A DNA stretch of 64,000 nucleotides from NCBI RefSeq assembly GCF_011045035.1, contig NZ_JAALAA010000008.1:184761-248760 (forward strand), written 5' to 3'. Origin of the DNA: Nocardioides turkmenicus. GTDB lineage: Bacteria; Actinomycetota; Actinomycetes; Propionibacteriales; Nocardioidaceae. The notes beneath the pieces were generated by a model that did not search any database, was not told where the DNA came from, and saw only the letters and a program-made list of their open reading frames with translations. The translations under genes and the position numbers were made by a program. Of this stretch, positions 25,687 through 35,420 are shown in pieces (the stretch's first letter is position 1; each line of letters begins with the position of its first letter).

Positions 25687-25974
25687 TCAGGCGGCAGCGG
25701 CGTCGGCCGCAGCGCGAACAGGCATCCGCAGAATGGTGGCCTCTTCGAGGGCGACCGCGTCGGAGACGTCGCGGAGCACGTCGGAGAGAGCCACGTCGAG
25801 GGCGCTGCAGAGCGAGGCGAGGAGCTCGGACGAGGCTTCCTTCTGACCGCGCTCGACCTCGGAGATGTAGCCGAGGCTGACTCGCGCCTCCGCGGAGACC
25901 TCGCGCAGGGTCATCCCACGCTCGAGCCGCTGGGCACGAAGCACCTCGCCGAGAAGTCGACGGAAGAGCACCAT
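25687..25974 (-). CDS. clgR: ClgR-type XRE family transcriptional regulator
   Basis: Single-domain regulator of 95 residues. The sequence [61 protein letters not shown] carries a Cro/CI helix-turn-helix almost as in ClgR, which in Streptomyces, Mycobacterium and Corynebacterium activates clp protease and other stress genes. Start ATG 25974 has AGGAGG nine bases upstream. The C-terminus ends in an alanine run (RAAADAAAA); in ClgR the terminal residues make the protein a ClpP substrate, and this Ala-rich end could serve that purpose. It lies next to pncC/cinA, as in other actinobacteria. Confidence 0.9.
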   Translation of the reverse strand: MVLFRRLLGEVLRAQRLERGMTLREVSAEARVSLGYISEVERGQKEASSELLASLCSALDVALSDVLRDVSDAVALEEATILRMPVRAAADAAAA

Positions 25975-26034
25975 TGCGGTCAGCCTCCTACAGGTCACAA
26001 GTCACCGACATCTGGGTGACGTCTGGCTCCAACG

Positions 26035-26520
26035 CTACCTGACCCTTCGATGTTCCCGCCGAAGTAGTCCGAGTAGTTCATCAACAGCGAACAAACACGT
26101 ATCACGCTGGATCTCCGCACGCGAGCCCGACAGCCCGAGACGCGCCGTTGTTTCGCCGTGCGGACCGGAAACACCCAGAAATACCGTCCCCACGGGCTTT
26201 CCCTCCTGCTCCTCGGGGCCGGCGACGCCCGTCGTCGCGAGCCCGTACGTCGACCCCGACCGCTCCCGCGCACCCGCCGCCATCGCCGCCGCGCACTCCG
26301 CCGAGACCACCCCGACGGTCTCGATCACCGAGACGGGGACGCCCAGCAGGAGGTGCTTCAGCTCGGTCGCGTACGTCACGAAGCCCCCGCGAAATGTCTT
26401 CGACGCGCCTGGCGGATCGGTGAGCATGGCGGCCAGGCGGCCGGCGGTCAGCGACTCGGCGGTCGCCAGGGTCGCGCCGGCCTCCCGGAGAGCGGCGTGG
26501 AGCTCCTCGACCTGTTCCAT
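26035..26520 (-). CDS. pncC: CinA C-terminal domain protein / NMN amidohydrolase PncC
   Basis: Protein of 161 residues that consists of the CinA C-terminal domain only, known in E. coli PncC to deamidate nicotinamide mononucleotide for pyridine nucleotide recycling. Motifs are TAESLTAGRLAAMLT near residue 20, FRGGFVTYATELKHLLLGV, and YGLATTGVAGPE followed by GTVFLGVSG. The length is normal for the stand-alone form. It sits 60 bases upstream of clgR and 19 bases from the GH84 gene, all on the minus strand; in related genomes pgsA is directly upstream instead. Confidence 0.9.
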   Translation of the reverse strand: MEQVEELHAALREAGATLATAESLTAGRLAAMLTDPPGASKTFRGGFVTYATELKHLLLGVPVSVIETVGVVSAECAAAMAAGARERSGSTYGLATTGVAGPEEQEGKPVGTVFLGVSGPHGETTARLGLSGSRAEIQRDTCLFAVDELLGLLRREHRRVR

Positions 26521-26539
26521 GGACCCGACAGTAGCGGCC

Positions 26540-28966
26540 TCAGCCCACCGACCGGCCCAAGACCTGCACCTCGGCCACGTTGAGCTCGGTGGGGGTCGGC
26601 GAGGAGAGCCAGACCCGGACGTACCTGCCTCGGGCCGGCAGCTCGATGCTCGTCGGACGTCCGGCCTGGTCGGCCTCGAAGTGGGAGGTCACCGCCGGGT
26701 CGGCCAGCGCCTCGGCCAGGGTCGCCGGGAACGGCGCGTCGGAGACGAGCACGTGGTAGCCGCGGACCCGCTCGGCGCAGCAGTCCACCCGGTTGTAGAT
26801 CCTGACCTCCTCGAGGTCGAAGGACTCCCCCAGGTCGACCTGCCACCACGGCTGCGCCTCGCGCCCCGAGGTGGTGCTGAAGTCGTAGATGCTGCCGTTG
26901 ACCGCCTTGGCGGCGCCGTAGGCCGCGGACCAGTCCGAGACCTGGGTGGCCGCCTTCCCCTCCGAGACGTTGCGCAGCGGCGGCAGGCCCAGCCACGCGT
27001 CGTGCTCGGCGGCGACGTCCTCGAGGAACGCGTCGAGCACTCCGTCCCCGATCATCACCAGACCCTCGACCCGGTTCTTGCCGGGTTCGGAGCGGACCTG
27101 CGACGCCTTCTCGGCCAGGTCCTCCATCCGCGACCGCGCGACCCCGGCGGCATCCGCGTCGTCGCGACGCACCGCGTCGAGCACGTCGAGCGCCGCACCC
27201 ATGGCGTCCGCCCACAGGTCGGTGGCCTGGAGGTGGCGGTCGGCGTCGGCGACGAACCCGTCCTCGACACCGGCCCGGATGGTCTCGGGCGTGGAGGCCA
27301 TCAGCCGCGCCGTCGGCCGCAGGCCGCGGACCGCCCGCTGCGGCTGGGTCTTCCACTGCTGCCAGAACGCGGCGGTGCGCGCTGCCAGCCGGGGCGACTG
27401 CGGCAGCCACAGGTCGGGTCCGAACGTCGGCGCCGCATGGTTGAGGTCGACGAACATCTCCACCGCCTCGGTGACCCGCGGGTCGCCGTCGGCGAGGTCA
27501 CGAGCCGCCTGGTGCGCGGAGGTCGCCCGGTCCCAGCCGAGGTCGTTCCAGGCGAAGTCCATCATCGTGAAGACGACGAGCTTGCTGGCGTACGCCTGGT
27601 TCATCGGGTTCGAGACGATGCCGGCGAGGTGACCGGAGAGCCCGGCCTCGCGGTTCGCGTACGGCCCGAGCAGCAGGCGGCCTGCGGTCTGGCCGAAGTC
27701 GTTGACCGGGTAGTTGTCCCAGACGAACACCTTGCGCCCGAACAGGTCGCTGGCGGCCGAGGCCTGGTCGACCGTGATGCTCGGCGGCACCACGTCGGTG
27801 CCGGTCCACATCACCACGACCTCGGGATCGAGGTGCTCGCGCCAGGCCTGCTTGTAGGGCGTCTCGGTCAGGTCGCCGTACTGCGTCGGCACCGTCTGCA
27901 GCGGCCGCGCCCCCTCGTGGGTCTCCACGAACGAGGTCTGCAGCCAGCTCAGCAGCTCGGCCTGGGCACGGCCGACGCTGGCTTGAGTGGCCTGACCGTA
28001 CGCCGCGGTGTCGTCCGCACAGCTGAACGAGAGCGCGATGTCGTCGAGCGGCAGCGAGAAGTCGCGCACCCCGATGTCGTACATCGCCTGGAACTTCTCC
28101 ACCAGCGCCGCCCGGTCGCTCGCGCCGCTGTAGCAGATCGTGTTGCCCGGCGAGAGCGCGAAGGTGAACCGGACGTGGTTGGCGGTGGCGGTGTCGACGA
28201 GGTCGCTCAGCTCGGCGAGCTTGTCGGCCGGGTACGGCTCCCGCCAGCGCTCGCGGTGGTAGGGGTCGTCCTTGGGCGCGTAGACGTAGGTGTTGGCCTT
28301 GATCCGGCCGTAGAACCGCAGCTGGTCGACCCGCTCCGCGTGGGTCCACGGCTTGCCGTAGAACCCTTCGATGCTGCCGCGCAGCGGCATCCGCGGCGCG
28401 TCGCTCACCTCGGCGCCGGCGATCCGCCAGCCGTCGTCGGTGGCGACGAAGAGCTGCCGAAGCGTCTGCGCGGCGTAGAACTGCCCGGTGGTGTCGTGGC
28501 CGGCCAGCGTCACCGTGCCGACCCCGGCCGAGGACGCGTCGGCCAAGAGCGCATAGCCCTCGCCGACCTCGGGGACCTCGACGCCCCCGAGCCCATCCCG
28601 TACGTCACCACGGTCCGCCGAGCCGAGCAGCACCGTCAGCGGGGCGGTGCCGGTCGCCTCGCCGACCACGTCCAGACGCGTCGCCCCGTGCTCGCGCAAC
28701 AGCCGGCCGACCAGCTCCCGGGCGGGGGCGTCGGTGTCGTCACCGACGACCAGCTCGACCCGCTCGGGGACCGTCAGATCGGCTCCGGCCCGGGTCATCG
28801 AGCGTGGTGTCGGTGAGACCGTCGGCAGCGGTTGCGCCGCGGCGCTCACCGGCCCCGACCCGGCGCCGGCCGCACTCGGCGGCACGAAAGCTGCGGTGGC
28901 GACCAGCGCCGCCGCAGCGGCGACGCAGGCGGTGATGACGACGGTCTTCCTGGAACGTTCACGCAT
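26540..28966 (-). CDS. secreted GH84 beta-N-acetylglucosaminidase with F5/8-type C domain
   Basis: Exported hexosaminidase of 808 residues. A signal peptide (MRERSRKTVV, then an Ala/Val-rich core ending about residue 33) is followed by a GH20b-like N-terminal domain. The GH84 catalytic domain starts at RGSIEGFYGKPWTHAERV. The catalytic aspartate pair is Asp308-Asp309 in LPLDDIALSF, and NYPVND and MNQAYASKL are conserved. A linker and a C-terminal discoidin/CBM32-like domain (AKAVNGSIYDFSTTSG to WWQVDLGESFDLEEV) end the protein. GH84 enzymes remove terminal GlcNAc from glycans such as mucin or hyaluronan. Start ATG 28966 has GGGAG upstream. It is inserted in the pncC-pgsA interval. Confidence 0.9.
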   Translation of the reverse strand: MRERSRKTVVITACVAAAAALVATAAFVPPSAAGAGSGPVSAAAQPLPTVSPTPRSMTRAGADLTVPERVELVVGDDTDAPARELVGRLLREHGATRLDVVGEATGTAPLTVLLGSADRGDVRDGLGGVEVPEVGEGYALLADASSAGVGTVTLAGHDTTGQFYAAQTLRQLFVATDDGWRIAGAEVSDAPRMPLRGSIEGFYGKPWTHAERVDQLRFYGRIKANTYVYAPKDDPYHRERWREPYPADKLAELSDLVDTATANHVRFTFALSPGNTICYSGASDRAALVEKFQAMYDIGVRDFSLPLDDIALSFSCADDTAAYGQATQASVGRAQAELLSWLQTSFVETHEGARPLQTVPTQYGDLTETPYKQAWREHLDPEVVVMWTGTDVVPPSITVDQASAASDLFGRKVFVWDNYPVNDFGQTAGRLLLGPYANREAGLSGHLAGIVSNPMNQAYASKLVVFTMMDFAWNDLGWDRATSAHQAARDLADGDPRVTEAVEMFVDLNHAAPTFGPDLWLPQSPRLAARTAAFWQQWKTQPQRAVRGLRPTARLMASTPETIRAGVEDGFVADADRHLQATDLWADAMGAALDVLDAVRRDDADAAGVARSRMEDLAEKASQVRSEPGKNRVEGLVMIGDGVLDAFLEDVAAEHDAWLGLPPLRNVSEGKAATQVSDWSAAYGAAKAVNGSIYDFSTTSGREAQPWWQVDLGESFDLEEVRIYNRVDCCAERVRGYHVLVSDAPFPATLAEALADPAVTSHFEADQAGRPTSIELPARGRYVRVWLSSPTPTELNVAEVQVLGRSVG

Positions 28967-29066
28967 GGCAATCTCCCTCGCGACATGACCTCGCGAGGAC
29001 CTTAACCGATTTAGCAAGGCGCCCGAGCAAATTGTTCCGGGCACCGGTCCGGTGCGGACGACCCCA

Positions 29067-29162
29067 GCCGACTCGGCCCGTCTTGACACAGATCGACGCC
29101 GAGTCGGCCCGTCAAGACGGGTCGACTCGGCGTCTTGTCTGTCAAGACGGGCCGACTCGGCG
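29067..29162. repeat. nested palindromic repeats between nuclease and GH84 genes
   Basis: A 40-base near-perfect palindrome at 29095-29134 (outer arms GACGCCGAGTCG and CGACTCGGCGTC) is flanked by two related units in opposite orientation: CCGACTCGGCCCGTCTTGAC at 29068-29087 and GTCAAGACGGGCCGACTCGG at 29141-29160. The units share GTCAAGACGGG. It lies just after the stop of the nuclease gene and upstream of the GH84 start, so it could terminate nuclease transcription. The three-unit layout also fits a dispersed repeat. Confidence 0.6.
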
Positions 29163-29172
29163 GCAGGTGGCG

Positions 29173-31146
29173 CTAGCCGGCGTTGCGCGTCAGCCCGACG
29201 ATGACCGGGTCGTGGTCGGAGGAGCGGAACGGCGAGTCGGTGTGCAGGTCGAGGCCGGTGTAGTTGTAGCGGCTGTACTCCAGCAGCAGCGACTCCCCCG
29301 AGTTGATCGACCAGATGTCGGAGCCGGTGAAGCGGCGCTGGGCGTGCCGGTTGAGCAGCACGTGGTCGAGCGACCCGGACAGACCCGAGAAGGAGTAGCT
29401 GTACTCCTCGTTGCCGCTCAGCGTCTCGGAGTCGGCATAGCCGGCCTCGTAGAGGACCTGCATCGGGTCCTCCTGGGTGTAGGAGTTGAAGTCACCGGCG
29501 AGCGCGACGTCGGTGACCCCGGTCTCCGCACGAATCGAGGAGACCCACGAGACCAGCGCGGTGGCCTGACGGACCCGCGACTCGTTGGAGGCGCCCTGGC
29601 CGTCGCCGGTGTCGCCGTCGCCCGGCCACGGACCGGGCGAGCCCTTCGACTTGAAGTGGTTGACCACGAAGAGGAACGGGGCACCGCCGTCGGCGGGCTT
29701 GAAGATCTGACCGATCGGCTCCCGGGCGTTGCCGAAGGCCTGGTCGTCGCCGCTCTGGTCGCCGAGTGCGCGGGACTCGCCGATGCGACGTACGGCCGAG
29801 CGCTTGTAGATGATCGCGTTGGTGATCACGTCGGCGCCGGAGGCGTCGGGCAGCTCGGCCGAGGACGGGTTGGCGCTCCAGACCTTCCGGCCGGCGGCCG
29901 CGTTGAGCGCTGCGACCAGCGAGTTGGTCGCCTCGTCGGCGGTCTCGCCCAGGCGGGCGGAGTTCTCGATCTCCATCAGGCCGACGACGTCGGCGTCGAG
30001 GGCGTTGATCGCGGAGACGATCTTCGCCTGCTGGCGAGCGAAGTCGGCCGGGTCCCAGGCGCCGCGCTGGTCGCAGCCGCCGCTGACGTTGTTGCCGTCG
30101 CCGGCGCGGTCCTTGTAGGCGGTGCAGCCACCGTCGCCGACGTTGTCGTCGTCGGCGTCGCCGAGCGTGGTGAAGTAGTTGAGCACGTTGAAGGAAGCGA
30201 TCTTCACATCGGCGCGGCGGCCGATCTTGCGCTCGTCGGGGGCGTCGCTGCGTACGGCACCGAAGTCGGCCGGCCACGACGCCGGGTCGGCGGTGGCGAC
30301 CTGGGTCGGCTGGAGGCGGTAGGTGGGCGCCGAGGGCGAGCCGCCCTGGGACAGGATCACCGGGCCACGGAAGTCGACGGAGGCGCCGACCACGACGGGC
30401 GAGGTGTTGGAGACGTAGGGGATGGTGCGGCTGGTCGGCGGGCGCAGCGTGGTCGAGGAGCCGTCGTCGAGGATGATCCCGCGGGCGGCGTTGTCGGCCT
30501 TCACGGCCTCGGCCTCGGCGGACCCGGGACGGGCCACCTCGGTCGGCTGGATCAGCGGGCGGTCGCCGTGGGCGAGGCCGAGCTCGCCGAAGTTCTCGAC
30601 ACCGTAGGTGTTGCTCACCGTGACGTCACCCTGAGGAGCGAAGAGCATCCCCTCCAGCGACTCCTTCTGGGCGTCGGTCGCCGGCCACTGCGAGACGACC
30701 GGCTCGATGGTGCCGGTGCCGTCGGTGACGATGCCGGTCGCGACGGGCACCGAGACCTGGGTCATCCCGGCGTACTCGGTCACCTCACCGGTCACCGTCA
30801 CCGCGTCGCCGGGCTTGACGGTGACCGCACCGGCCGAACGGGGCTGGTAGACGAAGAGCGCGTCGGAGGCGTCGTGGGACCCGAGGTCGAGCGACCCGCC
30901 CGTGCCAGGGGTCTGCAGGTAGAACCCGAAGAACCCGCCCGACGGGTAGGCCGCCGTGACGATGCCGCTGGTGGTGACGGTCTGGCCGGCGAGCGGGCTG
31001 GTGGTGCCCGTGCCCTGGATGTCGGAGATCGCGACGGCATCGGCCGTCGTGGTGGCGCGCGCGGTCGGGATGGCGACCGCGCCGATGCCGGCGACGGCGG
31101 CCGTCAGGCCGACCATCGAGCCGAGCACCTGACGTGCTGAGAACAT
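29173..31146 (-). CDS. secreted endonuclease/exonuclease/phosphatase family nuclease (ExeM/NucH-like)
   Basis: Exported DNase-like protein of 657 residues. An N-terminal signal (MFSARQVLGSMVGLTAAVAGIGAVA, cleavage near ATA) precedes an OB-like domain (AISDIQGTG, GFFGFYLQTP, VTVTGEVTEYAGMTQ). The EEP catalytic domain starts at VKIASFNVLNYF. Metal and catalytic positions are visible in DVVGLMEIEN, VVNHFKSKG, ALAGDFNSYTQEDP and the closing RSSDHDPVIVGL. The start ATG 31146 has GGGGAG six bases upstream. Secreted EEP nucleases degrade extracellular DNA for phosphate or biofilm release. Confidence 0.9.
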   Translation of the reverse strand: MFSARQVLGSMVGLTAAVAGIGAVAIPTARATTTADAVAISDIQGTGTTSPLAGQTVTTSGIVTAAYPSGGFFGFYLQTPGTGGSLDLGSHDASDALFVYQPRSAGAVTVKPGDAVTVTGEVTEYAGMTQVSVPVATGIVTDGTGTIEPVVSQWPATDAQKESLEGMLFAPQGDVTVSNTYGVENFGELGLAHGDRPLIQPTEVARPGSAEAEAVKADNAARGIILDDGSSTTLRPPTSRTIPYVSNTSPVVVGASVDFRGPVILSQGGSPSAPTYRLQPTQVATADPASWPADFGAVRSDAPDERKIGRRADVKIASFNVLNYFTTLGDADDDNVGDGGCTAYKDRAGDGNNVSGGCDQRGAWDPADFARQQAKIVSAINALDADVVGLMEIENSARLGETADEATNSLVAALNAAAGRKVWSANPSSAELPDASGADVITNAIIYKRSAVRRIGESRALGDQSGDDQAFGNAREPIGQIFKPADGGAPFLFVVNHFKSKGSPGPWPGDGDTGDGQGASNESRVRQATALVSWVSSIRAETGVTDVALAGDFNSYTQEDPMQVLYEAGYADSETLSGNEEYSYSFSGLSGSLDHVLLNRHAQRRFTGSDIWSINSGESLLLEYSRYNYTGLDLHTDSPFRSSDHDPVIVGLTRNAG

Positions 31147-31266
31147 GGATGACTCCCCGCGTATGGAAGGTAGAGGGCGATGGCGGTCTGCCCGATTCAG
31201 CACCGGCCGAGACGCGACAATAACGCCGCGTACACCTTCTTCGCGGGGATCTTCGATGAACGTCCG

Positions 31267-31279
31267 GTAACGGAGTTAC
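31267..31279. promoter_or_regulatory. short palindrome upstream of the nuclease gene
   Basis: GTAACGGAGTTAC is a 5-3-5 inverted repeat about 120 bases upstream of the nuclease start and 20 bases after the end of pgsA. On the minus strand it is followed by GTTCATC, giving two GTT-starting units about ten bases apart, vaguely like a PHO box. The surrounding 31147-31299 interval holds no gene. Significance is doubtful. Confidence 0.25.
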
Positions 31280-31299
31280 AACTACCCGAAATTCAGGAT

Positions 31300-31941
31300 C
31301 TACGAGGACCGGAGCGACGCGCGCTGCTTCCACACGCCGTGGAAGAACTGCGCGCCGGACCACATCGTCAGCGCGACCGCGACCGCGAGGCAGGCCTGGA
31401 ACGCGTAGAAGAGCAGCTCCCAGACCAGGGTGTCGCCGAAGGCCCCGCCGTGAGCCGAACCGTGCGGCAGCGGCAGCAGGAGCCCGCCGAGCGCGACCGC
31501 CTGAACGGTGGTCTTGATCTTGCCGAGCTGGTCGGCCGCGATCACGACCTTCTTGAGGATCGAGAGCCGCAGCAGCGTCACGCTCCACTCGCGCAGCAGC
31601 ACGATGATGGTGACCCACCACCAGATGTCGCCGACGATCGAGAGCCCGATGAACGCCATCCCGGTGACCGCCTTGTCGGCGATCGGGTCGGCGATCTTGC
31701 CGAAGTCGGTGATCAGGTTGTGCTTGCGGGCCAGGTCGCCGTCGATCTTGTCGGTGATCATGGCCAGCGCGAAGATCGCGAAGGCGACCCAGCGCAGCGT
31801 CGGGTTGTCGCCGCCGTCGGCGAGCAGCGCCCAGGCGAAGAACGGGACAGCGAGGATCCGCAGCGTGGTCAGCGCGTTGGGGATGTTCCAGATGCTCGTC
31901 TTCACGGCAGCGTTCTCGGGCTCGACGTTCACGGGCTGCAC
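31300..31941 (-). CDS. pgsA: CDP-alcohol phosphatidyltransferase (PgsA)
   Basis: Membrane enzyme of 213 residues that transfers a phosphatidyl group from CDP-diacylglycerol to glycerol 3-phosphate, a step towards phosphatidylglycerol. The full family motif is present: Asp64, Asp67-Gly68, Ala71-Arg72, Gly81, Asp85 and Asp89 in TDKIDGDLARKHNLITDFGK and PIADK. Several hydrophobic segments follow (FIGLSIVGDIWWWVTIIVLL and others). The GTG start at 31941 is one base after the rimO stop; GTG 31932 is an alternative. The rimO-pgsA order is standard for actinobacteria, but here the following pncC and clgR are displaced by two secreted-enzyme genes. Confidence 0.92.
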   Translation of the reverse strand: MQPVNVEPENAAVKTSIWNIPNALTTLRILAVPFFAWALLADGGDNPTLRWVAFAIFALAMITDKIDGDLARKHNLITDFGKIADPIADKAVTGMAFIGLSIVGDIWWWVTIIVLLREWSVTLLRLSILKKVVIAADQLGKIKTTVQAVALGGLLLPLPHGSAHGGAFGDTLVWELLFYAFQACLAVAVALTMWSGAQFFHGVWKQRASLRSS

Positions 31942-31942
31942 C

Positions 31943-33391
31943 CTAACCGTTCACCGACGCGACCAGGTCAACGCCTTCGGAGGCGACGACGGTGGCCGTC
32001 ACGAGATCACCCGGACGTACGTCCTCGACATCACCCTCGAGCGACGTCATCCCGTCGACCTCCGGGCCCTGGTGGGCAGCTCGGCCCAGAACCTCGCCGT
32101 CGGCGACTTCCTCGACGAGCACGACGACCTGCTCCCCGATCCGCTCCTCGGCGCGCTGTGCGGTGAGTTCCTCGACGAGCTCGTTGACGTGCTCGACGCG
32201 GGCGCGGATCTCGTCCTCGTCCAGCTTGATCTCGTCGGAGAACGCAGCGGCCTCGGTGCCTTCCTCGTCGGAGTAGCCGAAGACGCCGGTGACGTCCATG
32301 CGCGCGGCGACCAGGAAGTCGGTAAGGATCTGCAGGTCCTCCTCGGTCTCGCCGGGGAAGCCGACGATGACGTTGGACCGCACCCCTGCCTCCGGCGCGT
32401 ACGCACGGATCTGCTCGAGCAGGCCCAGGAAGCTCTCCGGGTCGCCGAACCGCTTCATCCGCCGGAGCACCGCGTTGGAGGCGTGCTGGAAGCTCAGGTC
32501 GAAGTAGGGCGTCACGCCGGGCGTGGTGGCGATGACCTTCAGCAGGTCGGGCCGGGTCTCGGCGGGCTGCAGGTAGGAGACGCGGACGCGCTCGATGCCG
32601 TCGATGCCGGCCAGCTCCGGCAGGAGCGTCTCGAGCAGCCGGATGTCACCGAGGTCCTTGCCGTAGGAGGTGGAGTTCTCCGAGACCAGGAAGAGCTCCT
32701 TGACGCCCTGCTGGGCCAGCCACTGCGCCTCGTGGAGCACGTCGGAGGGGCGTCGCGACACGAACGAGCCGCGGAACTGCGGGATCGCGCAGAAGGTGCA
32801 GCGCCGGTCACAGCCCGAAGCGAGCTTCAGCGGCGCCCACGGGGCGTCGTCGAGCCGCGTACGTCCCGCGAAGCCGGGCACCTGGTCGACCGCGGCCATG
32901 CCGGGGACCGAGATGGCGGAGGCGTCGCGCTCGACCGGGGAGATCGGGAGCAGCAGGCGCCGGTCCTGGGGCGTGTGTGGGTGGTGGGTCTCGCCACTGA
33001 GGATGGAGCGGAGCTTGGCAGCGATGTCGGGGTAGTCGTCGAAGCCGAGCACGGCGTCGGCCTCGGGCAGCTCGGCGGCCAGGTCCTTGCCGTAGCGCTC
33101 GGCCATGCAGCCGACCGCCACGACCGCCTGAGCGCGGCCCGTCTCCTTGAGGTCAGCGGCCTCGAGCAGCGTGTCGACGGAGTCCTTCTTCGCCTGCTCG
33201 ACGAACCCGCAGGTGTTGACGACCACCGTGTCGGCCTCGTCGGGGTCGGACACCAGGCGGAACCCGCCGGCGGTCAGACGTCCGGCGAGCTCCTCGGAGT
33301 CCACCTCGTTACGGGTGCATCCGAGGGTCACCATGGCGACCGACAGGAGGGGCTGGTCGGTCTCGGCGGAGGGTTCGGTCGCAGTGCTCAT
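31943..33391 (-). CDS. rimO: ribosomal protein S12 methylthiotransferase RimO
   Basis: Radical SAM enzyme of 482 residues that adds a methylthio group to an aspartate of ribosomal protein S12. The N-terminal UPF0004 domain carries three cluster-binding cysteines (Cys25 in [12 protein letters not shown], Cys61 in [10 protein letters not shown], Cys95 in VGCMAERYG). The radical SAM cluster motif is Cys194-x3-Cys198-x2-Cys201 in [13 protein letters not shown]. The C-terminal TRAM region is [10 protein letters not shown] onward. Start ATG 33391 ([14 protein letters not shown]) is preferred over the longer open frame because it begins just before conserved sequence. Confidence 0.94.
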   Translation of the reverse strand: MSTATEPSAETDQPLLSVAMVTLGCTRNEVDSEELAGRLTAGGFRLVSDPDEADTVVVNTCGFVEQAKKDSVDTLLEAADLKETGRAQAVVAVGCMAERYGKDLAAELPEADAVLGFDDYPDIAAKLRSILSGETHHPHTPQDRRLLLPISPVERDASAISVPGMAAVDQVPGFAGRTRLDDAPWAPLKLASGCDRRCTFCAIPQFRGSFVSRRPSDVLHEAQWLAQQGVKELFLVSENSTSYGKDLGDIRLLETLLPELAGIDGIERVRVSYLQPAETRPDLLKVIATTPGVTPYFDLSFQHASNAVLRRMKRFGDPESFLGLLEQIRAYAPEAGVRSNVIVGFPGETEEDLQILTDFLVAARMDVTGVFGYSDEEGTEAAAFSDEIKLDEDEIRARVEHVNELVEELTAQRAEERIGEQVVVLVEEVADGEVLGRAAHQGPEVDGMTSLEGDVEDVRPGDLVTATVVASEGVDLVASVNG

Positions 33392-33464
33392 CACCGTGAA
33401 GTATGACGGGCGCACACGCCTGAGACCGAACCCTCGCGCCGGGACCTGTGTCGAGCCGGGTGGA

Positions 33465-33887
33465 TCAGTCGGGCACCGAGCCCGGCTTGACGGAGAGGAC
33501 CGGGCAGGCCGCGCCGAGCAGGATCCGCTGGGCGACGCTGCCCATCAGCAGCTTGCCGACCGGCGTACGCCGCCGCAGACCGACCACGATCAGCTTGGCC
33601 TCGAGCTGCTCGGCGGCGTCGAGGACGGCTCCGGCGACATCCGGGTCGATGGACTGCCGGATCTCGTGGGGCCGGCCGGACTCGGTCAGCCGGCGCTCGA
33701 GCTCGCTGACCTGCTCCTCGAGCGCGAACCGGTCGTCGACCAGGGCGTCGCCCCGGGAGGCGTTGACGACCACGACACCACGGTCGCGACGCTCGGCGTC
33801 GGCCAGCGCCCAGTCGAGCGCGACCGAGCCGTAGACGTCAGGCGCCCACGCCACGACCACCCAGCCACCTGCGGGAGTCTCACTCAT
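33465..33887 (-). CDS. universal stress protein (UspA-like) domain protein
   Basis: Single Usp domain of 140 residues. It starts [22 protein letters not shown] and ends with the nucleotide-binding loop [21 protein letters not shown], matching the G-2x-G-9x-G-S/T pattern of ATP-binding Usp proteins, then CPVLSVKPG. The ATG shares one base with the tctA stop, so it is the last gene of the tctCBA operon. Usp genes are often attached to transporter operons in actinobacteria; the role is presumed to be energy or stress sensing. Confidence 0.87.
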   Translation of the reverse strand: MSETPAGGWVVVAWAPDVYGSVALDWALADAERRDRGVVVVNASRGDALVDDRFALEEQVSELERRLTESGRPHEIRQSIDPDVAGAVLDAAEQLEAKLIVVGLRRRTPVGKLLMGSVAQRILLGAACPVLSVKPGSVPD

Positions 33888-35410
33888 CAGTGCACCTGCT
33901 CCTTCTCGTCCTCGACGGAGGCCGACTCGTCGGCCCGTGCCCGGGCCCGGGCGATGAACGGCCGGCCCAGGATGAACAACGCGATCAGCACGTAGACGAC
34001 CACCGCCAGCGGCTCGTTCAGCAACCCACCGTAGTCGCCGCCCGAGATGGTCAGCGCCTCACGCAGCTTGGTCTCCATCAGCGGGCCCAGGATGACGCCG
34101 AGGATCAGCGGCAGCACCGGCAGGCCGAAGCGGCGCATCATCAGGCCGAGCAGACCGAACGCGACCAGCAGCCCGATGTCGAACGGGTCCAGGTTGGTGG
34201 CGTACGCACCCAGGCAGGCGAAGAACAGGATCCCCGCGTAGAGCTGCGGACGCGGGATCCGCAGCAGCCGGGCCCACAGCGGCGCCAGCGGCAGGTTGAG
34301 CACCAGCAGCAGGGTGTTGCCGATCAGCAGGCTGGCCAGCAGCGTCCACACCAGGTCGGCGTGGTCGGTCATCAGCTGCGGACCCGGGGTGATGCCGTAG
34401 CCCTGCAGCGCCGAGAGCATGACCGCCGCGGTGGCCGTCACCGGCAGCCCGAGTGCCAGCATCGGCACGAACATGCCGGCGGCCGAGGCGTTGTTGGCCG
34501 CCTCCGGACCGGCGACACCCTCGATGGCGCCCTTGCCGAACTCGTTGTGCTTGGAGAGCTTCCGCTCGGTCAGGTAGGAGAGAAAGGTCGGGATCTCGGC
34601 GCCACCGGCCGGGAGCGCCCCGAACGGGAACCCGAACGCGGTGCCGCGCAGCCACGGCTTCCACGAGCGGCCCCAGTCGTCGCGCGACAGCCACGGACGG
34701 CCGACGGGGATCACGTGCGCCGGGCGCCGGCGCAGGTGAGCGGCCACCCACAGCGCCTCGCCGAGGGCGAAGATGCCGACCGCGACGACCACGATGTCGA
34801 GCCGGTCGACGAGCTGGGTCACCCCGAAGGTGAGCCGCGGCTGACCGGTGTTGAGGTCGAGGCCGACCAGGCCGATCGTCAGCCCGAGGAACAGCGCGGC
34901 GAACCCGCGCAAGGCCGAGGTACCGAGCACCGTCGTGGTCATGACCAGCGCCAGGACCATCAGCGCGAAGTAGGACGGCGCACCCAGCTCGACGGCCACG
35001 TCGGCCAGGGCCGGCGAGAAGAAGGCCACCAGGATCGTGCCGATGGTGCCGGCGACGAACGAGCCGACCGCGGCGGTCGCCAGCGCCTGCGCGCCACGCC
35101 CCGCCCGGGCCATCCGGTTGCCCTCCAGCGCCGTCATCACCGAGGCGGACTCCCCCGGTGTGTTCAGCAGGATCGACGTGGTGGAGCCGCCGTACATGCC
35201 GCCGTAGTAGAGGCCGGCGAACATGATGAACGCGCTGGTCGGCTCGAGCCGGTACGTCACCGGCAGCAGCAGCGCGATGGCCATCGCCGGCCCGATACCG
35301 GGCAGCACGCCGACGAAGGTGCCCAACAGCACGCCGATGGCGGCGTAGAGCAGGTTCATCGGGGTCAGGGCGGACTCGAGCCCACCCATGAGCAGTTCGA
35401 AGTTCTCCAT
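33887..35410 (-). CDS. tctA: tripartite tricarboxylate transporter large membrane subunit TctA
   Basis: Transport subunit of 507 residues with about twelve membrane segments. Family signatures are [21 protein letters not shown], the [19 protein letters not shown] segment and [20 protein letters not shown] later motif, [23 protein letters not shown], is the second conserved repeat. It works with TctB in the membrane and TctC outside to import citrate-like or other carboxylates by cation symport. It follows tctB by ten bases, and its stop overlaps the Usp gene start by one base. The short acidic C-terminus ([15 protein letters not shown]) is cytoplasmic. Confidence 0.94.
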   Translation of the reverse strand: MENFELLMGGLESALTPMNLLYAAIGVLLGTFVGVLPGIGPAMAIALLLPVTYRLEPTSAFIMFAGLYYGGMYGGSTTSILLNTPGESASVMTALEGNRMARAGRGAQALATAAVGSFVAGTIGTILVAFFSPALADVAVELGAPSYFALMVLALVMTTTVLGTSALRGFAALFLGLTIGLVGLDLNTGQPRLTFGVTQLVDRLDIVVVAVGIFALGEALWVAAHLRRRPAHVIPVGRPWLSRDDWGRSWKPWLRGTAFGFPFGALPAGGAEIPTFLSYLTERKLSKHNEFGKGAIEGVAGPEAANNASAAGMFVPMLALGLPVTATAAVMLSALQGYGITPGPQLMTDHADLVWTLLASLLIGNTLLLVLNLPLAPLWARLLRIPRPQLYAGILFFACLGAYATNLDPFDIGLLVAFGLLGLMMRRFGLPVLPLILGVILGPLMETKLREALTISGGDYGGLLNEPLAVVVYVLIALFILGRPFIARARARADESASVEDEKEQVH

Positions 35411-35420
35411 CAGTCAGTCC

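Noticed and set aside
26420..28816. A 798-codon plus-strand open frame opposite the GH84 gene
   Set aside because: No domain; the GH84 frame has a signal peptide, catalytic Asp pair and C-terminal domain.
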